DNA from: Trichoplax adhaerens
Taxonomy: Eukaryota; Placozoa; Uniplacotomia; Trichoplacea; Trichoplacidae
DNA: 64,000 nucleotides
Assembly: GCF_000150275.1 (NCBI RefSeq)
Contig: NW_002060962.1
Location: forward strand, 1,130,203 to 1,194,202
Reading direction: 5' to 3'
Shown: piece after piece, positions 1 to 13,300 of the stretch
Layout: each line of letters begins with the position of its first letter
How positions within the stretch are numbered: the stretch's first letter is position 1
Translations under genes and position numbers: made by a program
The notes under the pieces: generated by a model
Seen by the model: the letters and a program-made list of their open reading frames with translations, nothing else
Told to the model about the DNA's origin: nothing
Databases searched by the model: none

Positions 1-915
1 TTATATCCAAGGCATAATAATAAAAGTAATATGCGGAATTATAAATTACGGTTACTGGGAGGACTTTTTTGAAAAAGCCTTGTTTATAATTTCCGTCTTG
101 CTTCAATACGACACAATCCTCACTGCGAATGGAAAATTATTTTAAGTTTGTTTTTGCCAAACCGATGATTTCATTACAGCTGATCAAATTTAAAGCTACC
201 ATTTTGATATTAACAGCGATAACAAATAATAATATAATATGCAGTAAGCTGTTTAAGAATTTTAGCATTAGTTAATATCAAGATACTAGAATTCGAATAG
301 ATAGAGAATAAGTGTCGATTCTAGCTTAATTAAAGAATAATACTTTGTAGACACTCCTTTCTATTAGTAGATTTTTATTCATTACTTGTATCGCACGCGA
401 AAAATATTTCGTCTCACTGATTTTAATAATCATTGTTGATATATCCAATTTATGATCTTTATAAGCTAATGACCTATTTCTTTTAAACTGATATAGTGAC
501 TAAAATCCTTGAATCAATTAATGTTAAACTATAATAAAAAGTAGTAAAGACTAATATTTATTTCTATGTGGTGAAAAATAAGACGAACCTCCACATGGAT
601 TTTAGCGATTTGCCAGTCATAAGACCAAATAGGCAGTAGCAAGGATATATTAATATCGAGAAATTTCGTCCATACCTATTATTTATATGAAATATTCAAT
701 TAATTGTCGTCATATTTAGAACATAAGAATAAATTTACTCACCAGGTCGCAAATGTAAAAGCTGTAAAATTTAATGATGCCATAGAATTCGCAAACTGTA
801 TTTCAACTGTACTTGTTATTGCCAATAACAAGACTATCAGGAGGCCTACCCATGTTTTCGCAGAACTGCTACTACTCTTATCAGGTTGCTCACTTTGTTC
901 TGCTTCTATTATCAT
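1..915 (-). CDS. SLC35F3/F4-like solute transporter, 5' part (continues past the left edge)
   Basis: Drug/metabolite-superfamily transporter of the SLC35F type, expected to be a multi-pass membrane protein; SLC35F3 has been linked to thiamine transport, so the substrate here is only inferred. Four exons can be read on the minus strand: 743-915, 589-675, 386-416 and 1-118 (open at the edge). The start ATG at 915 is preceded by an in-frame stop. Exon 1 has a polar Ser-rich head, then a hydrophobic helix (WVGLLIVLLLAITSTVEIQF), then a stretch resembling the family's conserved FFxTWFxTxWN segment. The last exon carries FFKKVLPVTVIYNSAYYFYY, matching the SLC35F LKxxxPFxxLWxxTNYLYLLAL region. Splice phases agree across these exons, although the 31-nt third exon and its acceptor are less certain. 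The rest of the protein lies outside the window. Confidence 0.72.
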
Positions 916-3124
916 CAATTCAAGATAGTAAATTATCGAGTTTAGCTAGAAAGATATTGAAACCAATCATATCTGATAGGATATCTTAATTTGGAATGAT
1001 GGAACTCTTTAACTGCAGAGTAATTCACAGTCATGACAAATGAATATTATTAATACAATATTCTACAGTATCGAAAGGGTCCACTAATATTAATTCGTAC
1101 CAAAATTTTCCTAATTAATCTATAACTTAAAACTGAATACGACAGCTAATATAAATATACATGGAGATTTGATGCTAGTATTTAAGACATGGAATACTTC
1201 GTAGATACTGTCTGCAGCTAAGTAAAGTGCGTGTCTGATTATCATTTATGCTTAGTCTGGTAGAAATTTAATGGCTAAAATTAAAATTGGGTATTAGAAG
1301 GGAAATAATAAATCGTATGGTAGGCCTCAGTTAATATATTTAATAAGTAAAGTGATCTAGCAAGGTAGATATCATCAAAATATCCTGCTAAACTACATAG
1401 ATGTCAAAAGGAATTTATTTTCTTTCAGATGTATAATTAAATTAAGAAATTCGTAAATTAACATGATGAACTATCATATTTAAACTCGTAATTCAAAGGT
1501 AAATTTCAAAAAAGTCGAAGCAATTGTAGTTGTTAGTAGTCTTATGAAATATTTTCGCTATAAGTAAATTAAAAAAAATAGCAATGCACATCCATGCAAA
1601 GTATCTATCCAATTCAAGTTAAAGCTACTCATAGTTGTTAACTACATGAAGAAATAAATCCTTAAATAAATTACAAAGTTAAGAGCAATATGGGTACATT
1701 CAATTTAAGCTTATGCAGCACATGGATGAGATTCATACATTTAAAATAAACAGAATCTCCTTCCTATAATTTTGATAATGAATGCATACTGCGCTATTTA
1801 TTTATAATAGCTTGTGCTATCGTAGAGTTGATGGGTAACATGTTTCATTTGTAAATCTATGTCAGTCTAGTAAATTTTTGTCGACTTTGTCAGTACTTTA
1901 CTTTCACATATGTAAATTGAGGTTAATCTTACGGTATTATAAAAAATTGATATTAACTCAATTACGACTAGTAGTTAGTCCTAACTGAGTGATAATACAC
2001 GTATGCAGCAGTAGGCACATTGATAGTATTTGATACGTATTACTTTAAACATTGATTTATAGTATTAGCTCCTGATATCTTAAAATATTATTACATGTTC
2101 TATATCCGTTAGCCAGTTCTATATACATTCATGATATTATTAGGATTATTCTAATTATGCTATGCTATTCGAAAGGATAAAAAATAATTCTATTTTATGT
2201 ACATGTAATAATTTAGTGTATAGTTTGTAATGTGTTCATGATTGATTCGCACCTTTAGGACATTCGAGATCTATGTCGACTTTAACTTGTTTGGTCATGT
2301 TGATGGTATATTGGTTAGCTAATTTTTTGTAGTGATTTCTTGGAAAATAATAGTTCTAAATTCATGTACAAAATTATAACGTAGAATGCATTAACAAATC
2401 TTTCCGGAAAGGGTAATCTAGTTTTTAAGAATAAATCCACGCTAATGTTAGATTCGGATTGAATGGAGGTATCTGTTATGATTAGAATTATAAAATTTTT
2501 TTAAGATATCTTTAATTAAATTTCGAAAAATCTACCTTGAGTTGAGCTGATGTTAGGCTTTAACCTTCGTAATTAGAACCGTGATTGAAATTCACGATCA
2601 CGGTAGAAAATGTGGAGTACTTGTTGCTGACGACGTTTATTCGATTTGATCTATCAGTAAGCGTGGCGAGCTTAAATAGTTTCTGCTTCTATAGAATACA
2701 TTGCTATTAAACCGGTTGTTATTTATGTTATTTAAGAGGGCCTGCTGGGTAGTAAGTATCATTCTCACGGTCTTTCTCTGTATATAGATGAGTCTGTACG
2801 AGTCTGTATAATTTAATTTTTAGTAATGTTTAATTTAGCTTGAATATTTCTTTCATACTAGTAACAATGATTCTGTATATTTAGAATTTGCCTTGATTAA
2901 ACTTACTTTGCAAATTCATATTAAGTGCACTTGATATCGCCCATACACGTCAGCATTTTTTCTGATTTCCTATAGTATCATTATAAAATTTCGCTCACGC
3001 TTGATAAGTTAGCCCTGAAACCAGTTTTCATGCCTGCAACTGGTTTAGTAAACAGGTTTATTATAAGCAAACGGAATGCAAGATAATTAGGCTTTTAGGA
3101 TAATATTTTATAATTTAACTGCAG

Positions 3125-3337
3125 CTAAAATGCTTTCTAATTGGACAGAATGCCACTTAATGTAACCAAAATGACGTAATCCTATCAACTTTATCAAGAT
3201 AAGATTACTAATATTTGAAAATATTTTATAAAATCTAATGACTTCTAAAATGCATTCCAATTGGCAGGATGCTTACTTAATGTAGCCAAAATGATGCAAT
3301 TCCGTGAACTTTATCTAGACAGCATCTTTAATATTGT
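3125..3337. repeat. Diverged tandem duplication, 120-bp period
   Basis: Positions 3125-3217 and 3245-3337 align without gaps at an offset of exactly 120 bp. Shared blocks include CTAAAATGC, AATTGG, CTTAATGTA, CCAAAATGA and AACTTTATC. By eye roughly two thirds of positions match, so this is an old local duplication. No open frame spans it and no protein function is implied. Confidence 0.75.
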
Positions 3338-5796
3338 TAAAAATGAGCTGTTCTCATAAAAATGAATAAATCTACCTTGTAAGTTAATAGTATCATCTCT
3401 CCATTATTTGTTTAGGAATCCATACGAGGCCTTACAATCATAACTAGCTCGTCAATGAAATAATATACAGATGCTATGTAATCAAAGATAGTATCTGGTT
3501 TAATATTACCTTTAACCCTGATAATTTGTATCAGAGTACAATGTCTTTTTATATTTAAAGGCAGATATTAACTCTTATAGATTAACTTAAAAAATAATTT
3601 TAATTGCACGCTTAAAACCTTCAGAAAGAAAATTTTACTATAATTTAAAATCAAAGCTGATGATGTAATGATATATCTGCGTGTAAGAGAGCAATTAAGA
3701 AAATTTAGTTGGATGATAAAGTACTGTACATTTTTACATTCCATTTTTGTAGGTTATATCGAATGAAATTATATTGCGATTGTACACTTTTATTTGGGAC
3801 ATCAAATTATGTCGATAAGAGAATAAAGCATCCTAATAGAATAGAATAGAATGTTGTGTAAATTATCGCATCATGGTGTCGCATTGAAATTCATTCGTTT
3901 AGTAAAACAGGCTATTGTTAGACAATTTGCGTCGAAATGTAATTCTTATATTTGTACAGATGTAAATAATCATCAACACTTAGTAGGCAAGTGCGGTAAT
4001 CCTTCACGCAACTTTAATTTTGTTTAACTGTATTGTTACATCAATAAATAAATAAGCGTATACTAATTTCTGAAGGTTATATCTCCTATGGTGGCTTATA
4101 ATGATCTAAATGAAATGAAGCTGTTAGGAATTGCAACACCTTAATTATCCTGATCAAGAGAGGCTTCCCGCTACGTCAAAGTCTGGTTTGATCAGAAATT
4201 CTATCGGATACATCATTAAAGCAGCCCTAACATAGCCTCAACTTTCTTGATAAACCTTTCCTGATGATTAAAGGGATCTGGTGTTAGTGCATCTATCGCA
4301 AATCAGTTTTTACAATGGATAATATCTGTGCTGGATTATTTGGTAGGAATTCAACTAAAGTATGTTTATTTATTCAAATGCTGGTTTACATTTTATTAAT
4401 AACAACTCGTGATAAGCATCGGTTTCTGGCTCTATGTTCATCCAAGTCAAATGGGTCACACAAATTGAGTTATAAGTTTGGAGGACTGACAGGGTAATTA
4501 TTAACGAAAAAGGGTCATTGTTATCTAAATTATTATCAATAGTCAGCAATTGCATTTATCCTTCTTCGAGCTATATAGTCGCCCAACATATTGCCCAGCT
4601 TCGGGATTTACTGCTACTGATAATCTACCATTATGGTGCAATAAGCAAATCTTGCAGTAAATTACACTCTAGACTTTAATGCGTGATTTTGGATGCTTTC
4701 CTTAGTCAGAAGTCATTTTTAGCGGTTAAACTAATCGAAGCTATGTTTAAATCTGTTTTATTAGCCTTAAAAAATCTCGTCAACATTAGCTAAGAACAAT
4801 TTGATTATTATCTATTCTAGAAAAGTTTTAAAGTGAAAAACTGTATGAGTATATTAAGAATAGCTTGCCATATATGCCTATCGGATCATTGGTAAATACC
4901 ATTCGTCTTCAAGATATAAAAGTAGCTTAATACTCCGATCAGAATTTTTTATTCTAAAAGTCCAAAAGTAGTATTGAAACTCTTATAGCCATGAAAGGTT
5001 TTAGTATAGAAAGTTACTGTAGAATAGAAATAGATTTATCTGAAGTATTTAAAATGTGCTCAATCAAAGGTTCAATCTTGGTGTTTGTACTAACGAACAA
5101 AATTTTAACCATAACCGAGTAGATATTCTAAATAATTATCATTACCCAGTGCCGTTATTTATGCATGGCTTGCTTTGTATCGTTCTCAGCTCATTTCTGC
5201 AGGGGCTAAATTTTATGATGTACAACAAAATATATTAATCATAGCCTCTGCATGTTGACTATGTGCTATATCACATATTGATGTGCAAGATAAGCTAGAC
5301 TTGGAAAGGTGGCTAAGCTAACGTTAAATTTCTACCTCATGCGAGATACTGTGTAACGCACTCCCAAAATTTACAATTACCGTACATTACGTACTATAAA
5401 ACTAAAAGGACAATAAATTTATAAATTAATAAGGTAGCTTATGAGACCAAAGTTCTAATTTAAAATATAATTAATTACCTAAGTACATTAGGCTATCGGA
5501 TACATACGGCATGCAAATAGCCATATGCCACCCAATACACGTAGTGAAATTCTGTTCCAGGGTAAGGCATGAAGACATTGTCTATATGTTATAGATTAAT
5601 AGACGCAGGAGTAATTAAATAATAGGAAGGTAAGTATCCGTCTGAATAAAATAAATGTAGACGTGACAGATTGTGTTTACGTATTTTCGGTCTTACTATT
5701 TGAATATGTGCTTATCGCTGGCAAACATTTGGGTTTATTGCATGAAGGTTACACCGGACTTATAGCTATTTTATCGAAGAGCATCTAACTCTGCAG

Positions 5797-5922
5797 ATAT
5801 TACTCAAAGTATAGAAACACTCAAATCAGAACTTGAAAGCATTGAACATTTTGTGCTGGGTATCATTGCTAGCCACAACAGCAACAAGCAACAAATGCTC
5901 ATGAGTTTTGATGTCTTTCAAA
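5797..5922 (+). other. Possible orphan coding exon
   Basis: The reading frame is open from about 5766 to a stop near 5973. A candidate acceptor (TCTGCAG) stands just before 5797 and a candidate donor (AG|GTTAGA) just after 5922. The translated stretch is polar and helix-prone (ITQSIETLKSELESIEHF), unlike the AT-biased chance frames around it. I do not recognise the protein. It could be an upstream exon of the TPD52-like gene that begins at 6531, an exon of a separate gene, or chance. Confidence 0.28.
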
Positions 5923-6530
5923 GGTTAGATCTGATGCTCTGTTCTATGCTTTACTGTTCAAATTGCTTGTAGTGCACAAAGAAATTTTAAGCACAAGCTT
6001 GACATCAGGTAGCGTTAAATTTGTATCACCTTGAAAACAGATCATGGATTGCTGTTTAGTCATTTTCTTGTGATAAGTCTACAATTAAAAGCTAAAATAT
6101 CTTCATAACAGCTACTACAATATTTATGAGAGTAATCTGAATACCTACAAATATAAATATACCGAAGACTTTCATATGCAGATGTACAGACATGCAGACA
6201 CACAGACTAATCGAAGTATTATTCAAATCAATGCTCTAACTAGTCTAAAAATGATATTTTATATTAAATTACAGCTCCTAATTTAATTTGCATTAAAATG
6301 TAATTACTTTTTTGAAATCAAGCATATACAGTAGAGATTATTATTTCATAATTAATTTATTTGCAATATATCAGCGTAAGCCATGAAAATGTGAGCTAGC
6401 TATTGTACATATTTTATGTACGATGTAACGGTATTTATAAAAGGATTCTCAAACAAAGTTTGTCAATTATTTCGGATCGGATATCAAAAATTTTTCCAAC
6501 GGCTGTTGTGAATCCAAAGCAGAAAAAACG

Positions 6531-8664
6531 ATGCTCTCAGGAATGTCTGGAGAATCAACTAGATCTCTAAAGGCTAGGCGCTCACATTCTCTTGGTGGGC
6601 AGATCAGACCGCAAAGATTAGAACACGATAAAGATGAAGATGTTGATGAAGGAATGGATATTGATGAGAAGACTAGATTGCCGCCACAATCGTCTGCAAA
6701 CCGCTTTATGAGTCTCTTTCGTTTTACCAGTCAAAATGGACATCAAGGCATTCCTCGAGAGAGTAGTAGCGAAGGAGATATACGTTCCATTGGCACCAAC
6801 GACAATAGTATCTCTGAAGATGCAAAGAAAGATAAAATAAGAGATGAAATAACTAAGGTTAGACCTTGAGAACAATGTTTCGTACAAGCATTTCCAAGTA
6901 TATATATATATACCTTCATAATACAAAAATGCTACATTTCATAGTAACTTGAGTGAATTTATAAGTAACGCGGTTAATCCATCAGTATAACAATACAATA
7001 TTGACAGTATAAAAATTTCAATTTCGTAATATCTTAGCTGGAAGCGGAAATACAAAGTTTACATCAAACGATCGCTCGAAAAGAAGAGTTATTAACAAAT
7101 CTTCGGAAGGAACTAGGAGTTACTACAAATTCGCCCTTTACCCAGTTTAAAGAGAAATTCCAAATGACGTTGTAAGTTGATTGTATCCGGTAAACTGATC
7201 CAGAAACAATACTATTCCATGATGTGGTATTATGTGTTTATGTCAGTAAGCTTTCCATCAGAGAATTAAATATTCTGCTCTTCTTTACATATATTGTATC
7301 AAGTGTAGCACACATTTAAAGCAAATTTTGGCTTAAGAACAAGCGAAAATTTGAATTCTATTTTTTTACACCTAAGTAATTTATACGACTTATTCAGTGC
7401 CATTAAATGCCTTAGGGACATATGGCAAGATGATGTCATCAATTAGCTTACATTAACCATTTAGCACATCTAGTTGAGCTGTAGGTAGTATAGAATTGGT
7501 GTCGTTTAGAGATTTGTGACTTTGGAACTAGAATAGCTGTTAGCTATTAGCTTACATTCACATTTAACTGCAGATCTTGTCTATTAACTTCTATCACATA
7601 AATCGCCATCACTCTTGCACATTTGCTTACTCTCATCGCCCTCAACTTTTATATCTTATTGACATATATCTGTTTGCCTATTTTGTAAGATCTGGAATTA
7701 CATCGGAATGTTCTACACTATATACTGTACATCGTATTTTACAAGCACCATACTCTTTACTAATGTAACTACTGTAGCTAAATCAAGTTAAAATTATCGC
7801 AGTTTACTTGAATGATTACTCACTGTGTATTATGATGGAATGACCTTGTAATAATCTCCTGCTGTATTACAGTTACTGTACTACAAGAATTGGCTGAAAT
7901 CATTACATATGATCTTTGTCTTTTAATCTAAGAATTAGTTAACCAGCTACGATGCAGCCATTCGTCCAAGCAGATATGTTTGACTAGATTATTTTTCATA
8001 CTTTAGCAATCTGAAGAAGTCCGGGAATCCTGAGCCTATGCAATCACCGCAAGATGAAAATATTACGATGAAAGATCGCTTCAAGTATTTGATTGCTAAA
8101 TTTATAACATAAAAGATAGCACTTTCGACAGTACAATTAGATTTCCTCAGTAAAGACTTTGTGGTAAAATAGTTAATGATGGAAATTGATCCGTTATTTC
8201 TGCTTATTACGAAGGGAAGGTTCAGAAAATACGATGAAAGTGATCGAAGAGAAATTTCAGTCTGCCGGTTCTGCTTTAAAAGTAAGTAATACTTGCTGCT
8301 AAAGTTGGGTCAAGTTAAACCGGTTGTTGTTACTTTGCAGCACTATGAATTGAGTTTCATCCTGTTATTTAATAAATACATAGTATAATGTATTGAATAA
8401 TAAAATTTATAAACAGAACGTGCAGGCATAAGTTTTTATACGAATGTATACCTTCTAACTGGTAGAAAACAAATCACAAGCATTACTTAGATTTAAGTGA
8501 TTAAAGATTCAGCTTTTTCTAAGAATGTAACTAGAGGTTATTCTATAGACTTAACAGATTCTTCATAAAATGACACAATTTAATGTTATCAATATAATGC
8601 TACGTTGTATTCTAGCTAATCCAAGTTTTACAATAACTTTTCAGAAAGGAAAACCTGATTGAAA
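6531..8664 (+). CDS. TPD52-family (tumor protein D52-like) coiled-coil protein
   Basis: TPD52 proteins are small coiled-coil adaptors acting in vesicle and lipid-droplet trafficking; they form homo- and heteromers through the coiled coil. Exon 1 (6531-6857) gives a polar, acidic N-terminus of 109 residues. Exon 2 (7038-7171) carries the diagnostic coiled coil, LEAEIQSLHQTIARKEELLT followed by a KELG turn, aligning with the family's VEEEIxTLxQVLAAKExHxxExKRxLG block. The exon 1/2 junction is in phase with good splice sites. Downstream exons are tentative: 8007-8084 fits exon 2 in phase, about 8226-8281 encodes a family-like segment (KVIEEKFQSAGSALK), and a short final exon near 8646-8664 would end in KGKPD. 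The 8084/8226 junction does not keep frame as drawn, so an exon is missing or one of these is wrong. The family assignment rests mainly on exon 2. Confidence 0.65.
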
Positions 8665-10355
8665 GAACTTTTATTTTTCATTATTAGAGATCAATCTGGA
8701 GGAGATCCTTGAGAGCGACTACTGGAACCTAGTTCTAAGTGAGAGTGGTGCTTATTTCCATCGCAGGAAAACAGTGGTGCTGTGAAGTATATATGCATAA
8801 CAAAATGCTCAAGTTATCTCTTGAATTTAGATCTACCGGCAAATTACAGAATTTTTATCGACTTGAAACTTGACGAATAAAAGTATGGAGATCAGTAACA
8901 TACAGTCGATTGCCAGGATAAATGTTGCTTATTATTATTGCATCGATTAGTTATTTCGACGACGCACCACTATTTGTGGATTTATATAAAATATTGGACA
9001 TTAGCCGTATCTTATATACATATATATACGTATTTGTTGTATGTTATGTTAATATTTATCTGTTACTATATATCCATAAATTAATTAATAAAATTATTCA
9101 TGAAATGATGCTTTTCCTTGCTGCTTTATACCAAATTGTCATACTGTATATAGCTTGCTGAGGGTCAGTGTCGTACTATTACCCAATGATTTAGTAGTTT
9201 TGACTTCATATCTACATGCAAGTTAGAAAAGAACATTACTAGTTACTGTAAGCCTATGCAATTAGTCACTGATTTATGAAAGTTAGGATGCTCCATAGAA
9301 CCAATACCATTGATTACTACGTACAATAGGAATTCATATACAGATTTAAAGTTTTCATAATTGGGTTTATATTACGAAAGGGTTGCCTATTATGCCTCAC
9401 TGAGATTGAAATACTCGTATGATTATATATGTTATACATCGATATGCCCGTAAACATCAAAATACTCGTATAATGCTCCTAATTTTTATGTTTCATCGAA
9501 GCTGATGGCAAAGAAACCACCGACTCCCAATCATATCCATTGATTATATAATAATTCACCAGGATTTACCGGAGAAAATTTTAAAAATTAGCCTTTAATT
9601 AAACGTGTAGAGGCAATTAAGAATATTTCGATCAAATTATTGTTATTAGTACAGCGCATGCCTGCTATCGATTTAATGCTCAGATATATACCGACAAATT
9701 TATGCTTTCTAACACTTTGAATAAAATTGGTCGTTACCATAACCATCTCCCACTTACATCGCACCAGAATTATTATATTATCAGAGTATACAGTAAAGTA
9801 AATTTCATGCCCTGAAAAGTTTGCGATTACAATCTGACTTCGATAAGTGTCTTACAACTGAGTCTAGTTTGTGTACTACAAGCTCGGTAAAGAACAACTA
9901 TAGCCACTGGTGGCGTAAATAATTATATAATTCTTCGAAAGGAGTAACAAATATGTAAGGTAAATATGTTTCTTGCAAAGAAGTTTAAGCGCCATTGTTA
10001 GTTCCTAACGGTATACGAAAGCAATGGACAACTTTTCGACGTCTAACACACCACTCAAGATCTGATATCGCCTATTTAGTGTATACCCGTAACAACATAT
10101 ATTGAAATTCAAAGACTAATTCGTTTTCGTAAAATTCATAAAAGTTTATTTTTAAGAGGGGGATAAAAATTTTTGTTTTACAATAATTTCGTAGACTTAA
10201 TAACAATTCAGATCTTTGATTCACGATTACCTCAGTTCCTTTTTCATCCTAGAGTAAAATATATTGCAGACAACGATTAGTGATCCAAGACCCAAGAATA
10301 TTTGTCTCTTAAACATGTTTATCATGTTTAAGCAAAAAATCACGAGCCTTGTAAG
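8665..10355. other. Intergenic, tail-to-tail between TPD52-like and RPN2
   Basis: Convergent 3' flanks. The 8.9-9.16 kb open frame is a run of Ile/Leu/Tyr codons of AT-rich DNA without splice or homology support. I see no gene here. Confidence 0.6.
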
Positions 10356-13300
10356 TTACCTATCATTGGCAATGGACCTTAGTACTGAAGTTCCGGATAC
10401 GAACGTAATTCCACCAATAACGGCAAGATATTTCAGAGTAGTAAACATATTCTACAATCAAAGAAGTTGCGTTAATATTTACAAATTGAAAATATTCGAT
10501 ACTAATTAATGGTATCTTACCAAATTGGTCCAGTAACAGTAATACAGCAAAAAGATGGCTATTTAGGAATTAAAACAGTGTTAGTATACGTGTGTATTAT
10601 ATAGTTATCTGATTGTTGTTAAGTTATTAAACTAACTTACCACCAACTCCTAAGTGAAAGACGATATTTGGCAACGTAAAGGAAAAATTAGATACATTTG
10701 CTCCGAATAGATTCCACTGTAAAAATTAAAAAATAGGCCATTATAAAAATACTCGAATTAAGTAGCTCTTCATATATTACATCTGTTTCTAAGAAAATGT
10801 GATCTAATCTTAGTCAGTAAGTCTTATAAAACAGAAGAAATACTGGTGGATGTAGATTAATGATATTTGCAATTTGATATTAAAGCTTCCAGAGATAATC
10901 ATTGCCCGGCAGCCTTTGTATTGATCAAATTGCAGTATGACATTAACTGTTGCGAAACATGACTGTCTTTCAACTGTTAATGATCACACTTTATACAACA
11001 ATATTTTCACGTTGATACTAAGTTTCCATCGAAAGGTAGCAAGAACGATAACTATAAATTCGAAATACTGCAACAAGCAGCACTTACCATTACAAACATA
11101 ATCACCAAAGGTGATAAAACTAGTAGGGTGAAAGCCTTAGATACGAGCTCTGGAGGGCGTTTTTCGGGAACACGGAACACATGCTAAAATCCCCCAAAAT
11201 TTTTTAGATCAGTGAAAACTGGATACATCGCCTACTCTTATTGAGTACATTAATTCAAGAACCTGTATCTCTGGTTTAGAGCTTGGAGGAATTTTTGTCG
11301 AAGGAGCCGCAGCACCAGTCGTAGTAAACTTTAGACTAAGACTACCCTGGGTGATTCATGTAAAAAACAACATTAAAACTATAATCTCTCTAAAGAATAA
11401 AGAATACTGTCCTTTGTAATATACACGATAATAATAATATTGTTGATTATTACCACTTTCCAATAAATCTGGTTGGAAAAAGTAGGATCGCCGATAATTA
11501 CGTCCATAGAGTAGTTACCACTTTGTGAGTAGAAGGTTTTACGGAGTTCGGTAATGTCCTGATTTTAAGTATTAAAACTGACATTACGATTCGATAAATA
11601 AGATTTACTACTATGTAATAGCATACATACCAATTCTAGCGATAGCAATTGTTCATTTCGGTTAGTGAATAAGAAAGAACGATCTACATTACATTTGTCA
11701 CATGCCAATCTTAAGAAAGCCTGTGTTTATCAAGAATAATTTCATTATTTCCTTTAATTTTATAATTATCATTTTGGGAATTATGGATACAATATAAACA
11801 ATAAAATGATAATATTACTATTGCTAACCTGTTGAGGTACAATTTCCACATTTTTTTCAACATCTTTAACAATAAATTCAATTGCTACATTCGAATGCTC
11901 ATCTGCTTGAATATTCGAAGCTAGTCCTTTTGGAAAAGTCGCCCTATAATACAAATTCGACGTGGCAAAAAGATACATGAAATTATTGATATAGATTTAC
12001 TTCAAATATAGAAGTAGTCAAAATTATTACAAGAATGATATAATGTACAAGGGACTATTCTTTCTCGATTACAGTAATACCTGACTGTACCTAAATTTCA
12101 GGTACACACGTACCTTGCTTCTTTCTGTACTGAAGCTTGGTCTATGTCGCTAGTTTTTACTTTGAAGGATTCAACAGCAACATTGACAACCTTTTTAACT
12201 TTAAAGCTAGAGTCTTGTAATCCAATTAATCGTTTATCTTCCACAACAGGTGCAACATTAAAATGAACAGTATAAAATCCACGTTCAGGCTTCATTTTAT
12301 TAAAATCAAACTGGTATTCACCAGCTGATTTTTCTACAAGATCAACATCACTTGCGATGGTGTTTCCTTCAGTGGACACAATCGAGGTAGCTTTGACGTC
12401 CATTTTTGGTAAAGGTTTCCCTAAGATATTACATGCTTTCACCTATATTTCAAAATCATTGGGTTTAGCAAATTAATTGAATAAAATTAGGATGTATAAT
12501 GATAATTACCAATAAACACAACTATTCAGGCTAAGTTAACTTACGACAATATTTCCATCGTTTTTCCGGATGAGGGCTTGACTAGTCAGGACAACGCTTC
12601 CGGGAATTTGAAACTATTTATTAACATTTTTAAGTTAGATCACATGTTGACGTCACATTATGCCTCCTTTGATAATTCGAATAGTTATTCAGTATTGTGT
12701 GCATTTACAAAAATGAAAATCTACAAAGGAAGTTAACTACCTTGTTTTCAGTAAAAGCCTGAAGCCCAAGAGCAACATAGTATGCGTTTCTAACGGATCC
12801 AACATGCCTCTTGCTAACAATGTAATTGGCAAGCTTAATTGCTTGATCATTGTCAATAGCTGGAGTAAGACCTCTTGCATAGCATAGACGGTACACTCCC
12901 GTAACAAATAAAATCGTATCTCGAATCCCGCCATCAAACTGCAAATACTTATCACCAATTTCATCGGCTTGATTTAGTACTTCTCCTATGGCATTAGGGA
13001 TTGTGCCAATATCGGCATCTTTTGGTAAGAAAGCTGCGGCATGAAAGGCGAAGCTGTGACTGTCGTTAATATACAAAAAATGACAGTAAAACAACAATAC
13101 AGGTATCTCAATACAGGAAAAGTTGATCATAGTTATGAAACTAATATGTAGTTGTAAATGTTTATTGCATGGTTTATCTCCCTGATTACTGTCACATAGT
13201 GACTACAGGAAACGCAAGGAATATGCAATTGCCGACAGCCTGGCGTACTATGATTTCTCGTAGTACGCTAGCACGGCTTGATATCCAATGCATTGGCTGT

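Larger units (their letters stand above)
916..6530. other. Gene-poor AT-rich stretch
   Basis: Upstream side of the SLC35F-like gene (minus) and of the TPD52-like gene (plus). I see no convincing gene. Short open frames on both strands near 4.3-4.6 kb and 5.05-5.24 kb overlap each other in antisense, have no flanking splice context and look like chance. A 120-bp tandem duplication (3.1-3.3 kb) and one possible orphan exon (5.8-5.9 kb) are listed separately. A small hairpin with 8-bp arms is present at about 2580-2606. Confidence 0.6.

Noticed and set aside
2540-2650. Short coding-like segment on the plus strand (RTVIEIHDHGRKCGVLVADD) after an acceptor-like TTAG
   Set aside because: Only about 30 codons, includes a hairpin-forming sequence, and no partner exons were found.
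4315-4555. Two overlapping antisense ORFs of about 60 codons
   Set aside because: Both strands are open simultaneously, with no splice sites or family features; expected by chance in this length of DNA.
8922-9161. 79-codon hydrophobic ORF
   Set aside because: Composition (Ile, Leu, Tyr) is what AT-rich DNA gives in that frame; no membrane-protein motif or neighbouring exon.
10264-10509. 81-codon plus-strand ORF
   Set aside because: Antisense shadow of the last RPN2 exon.
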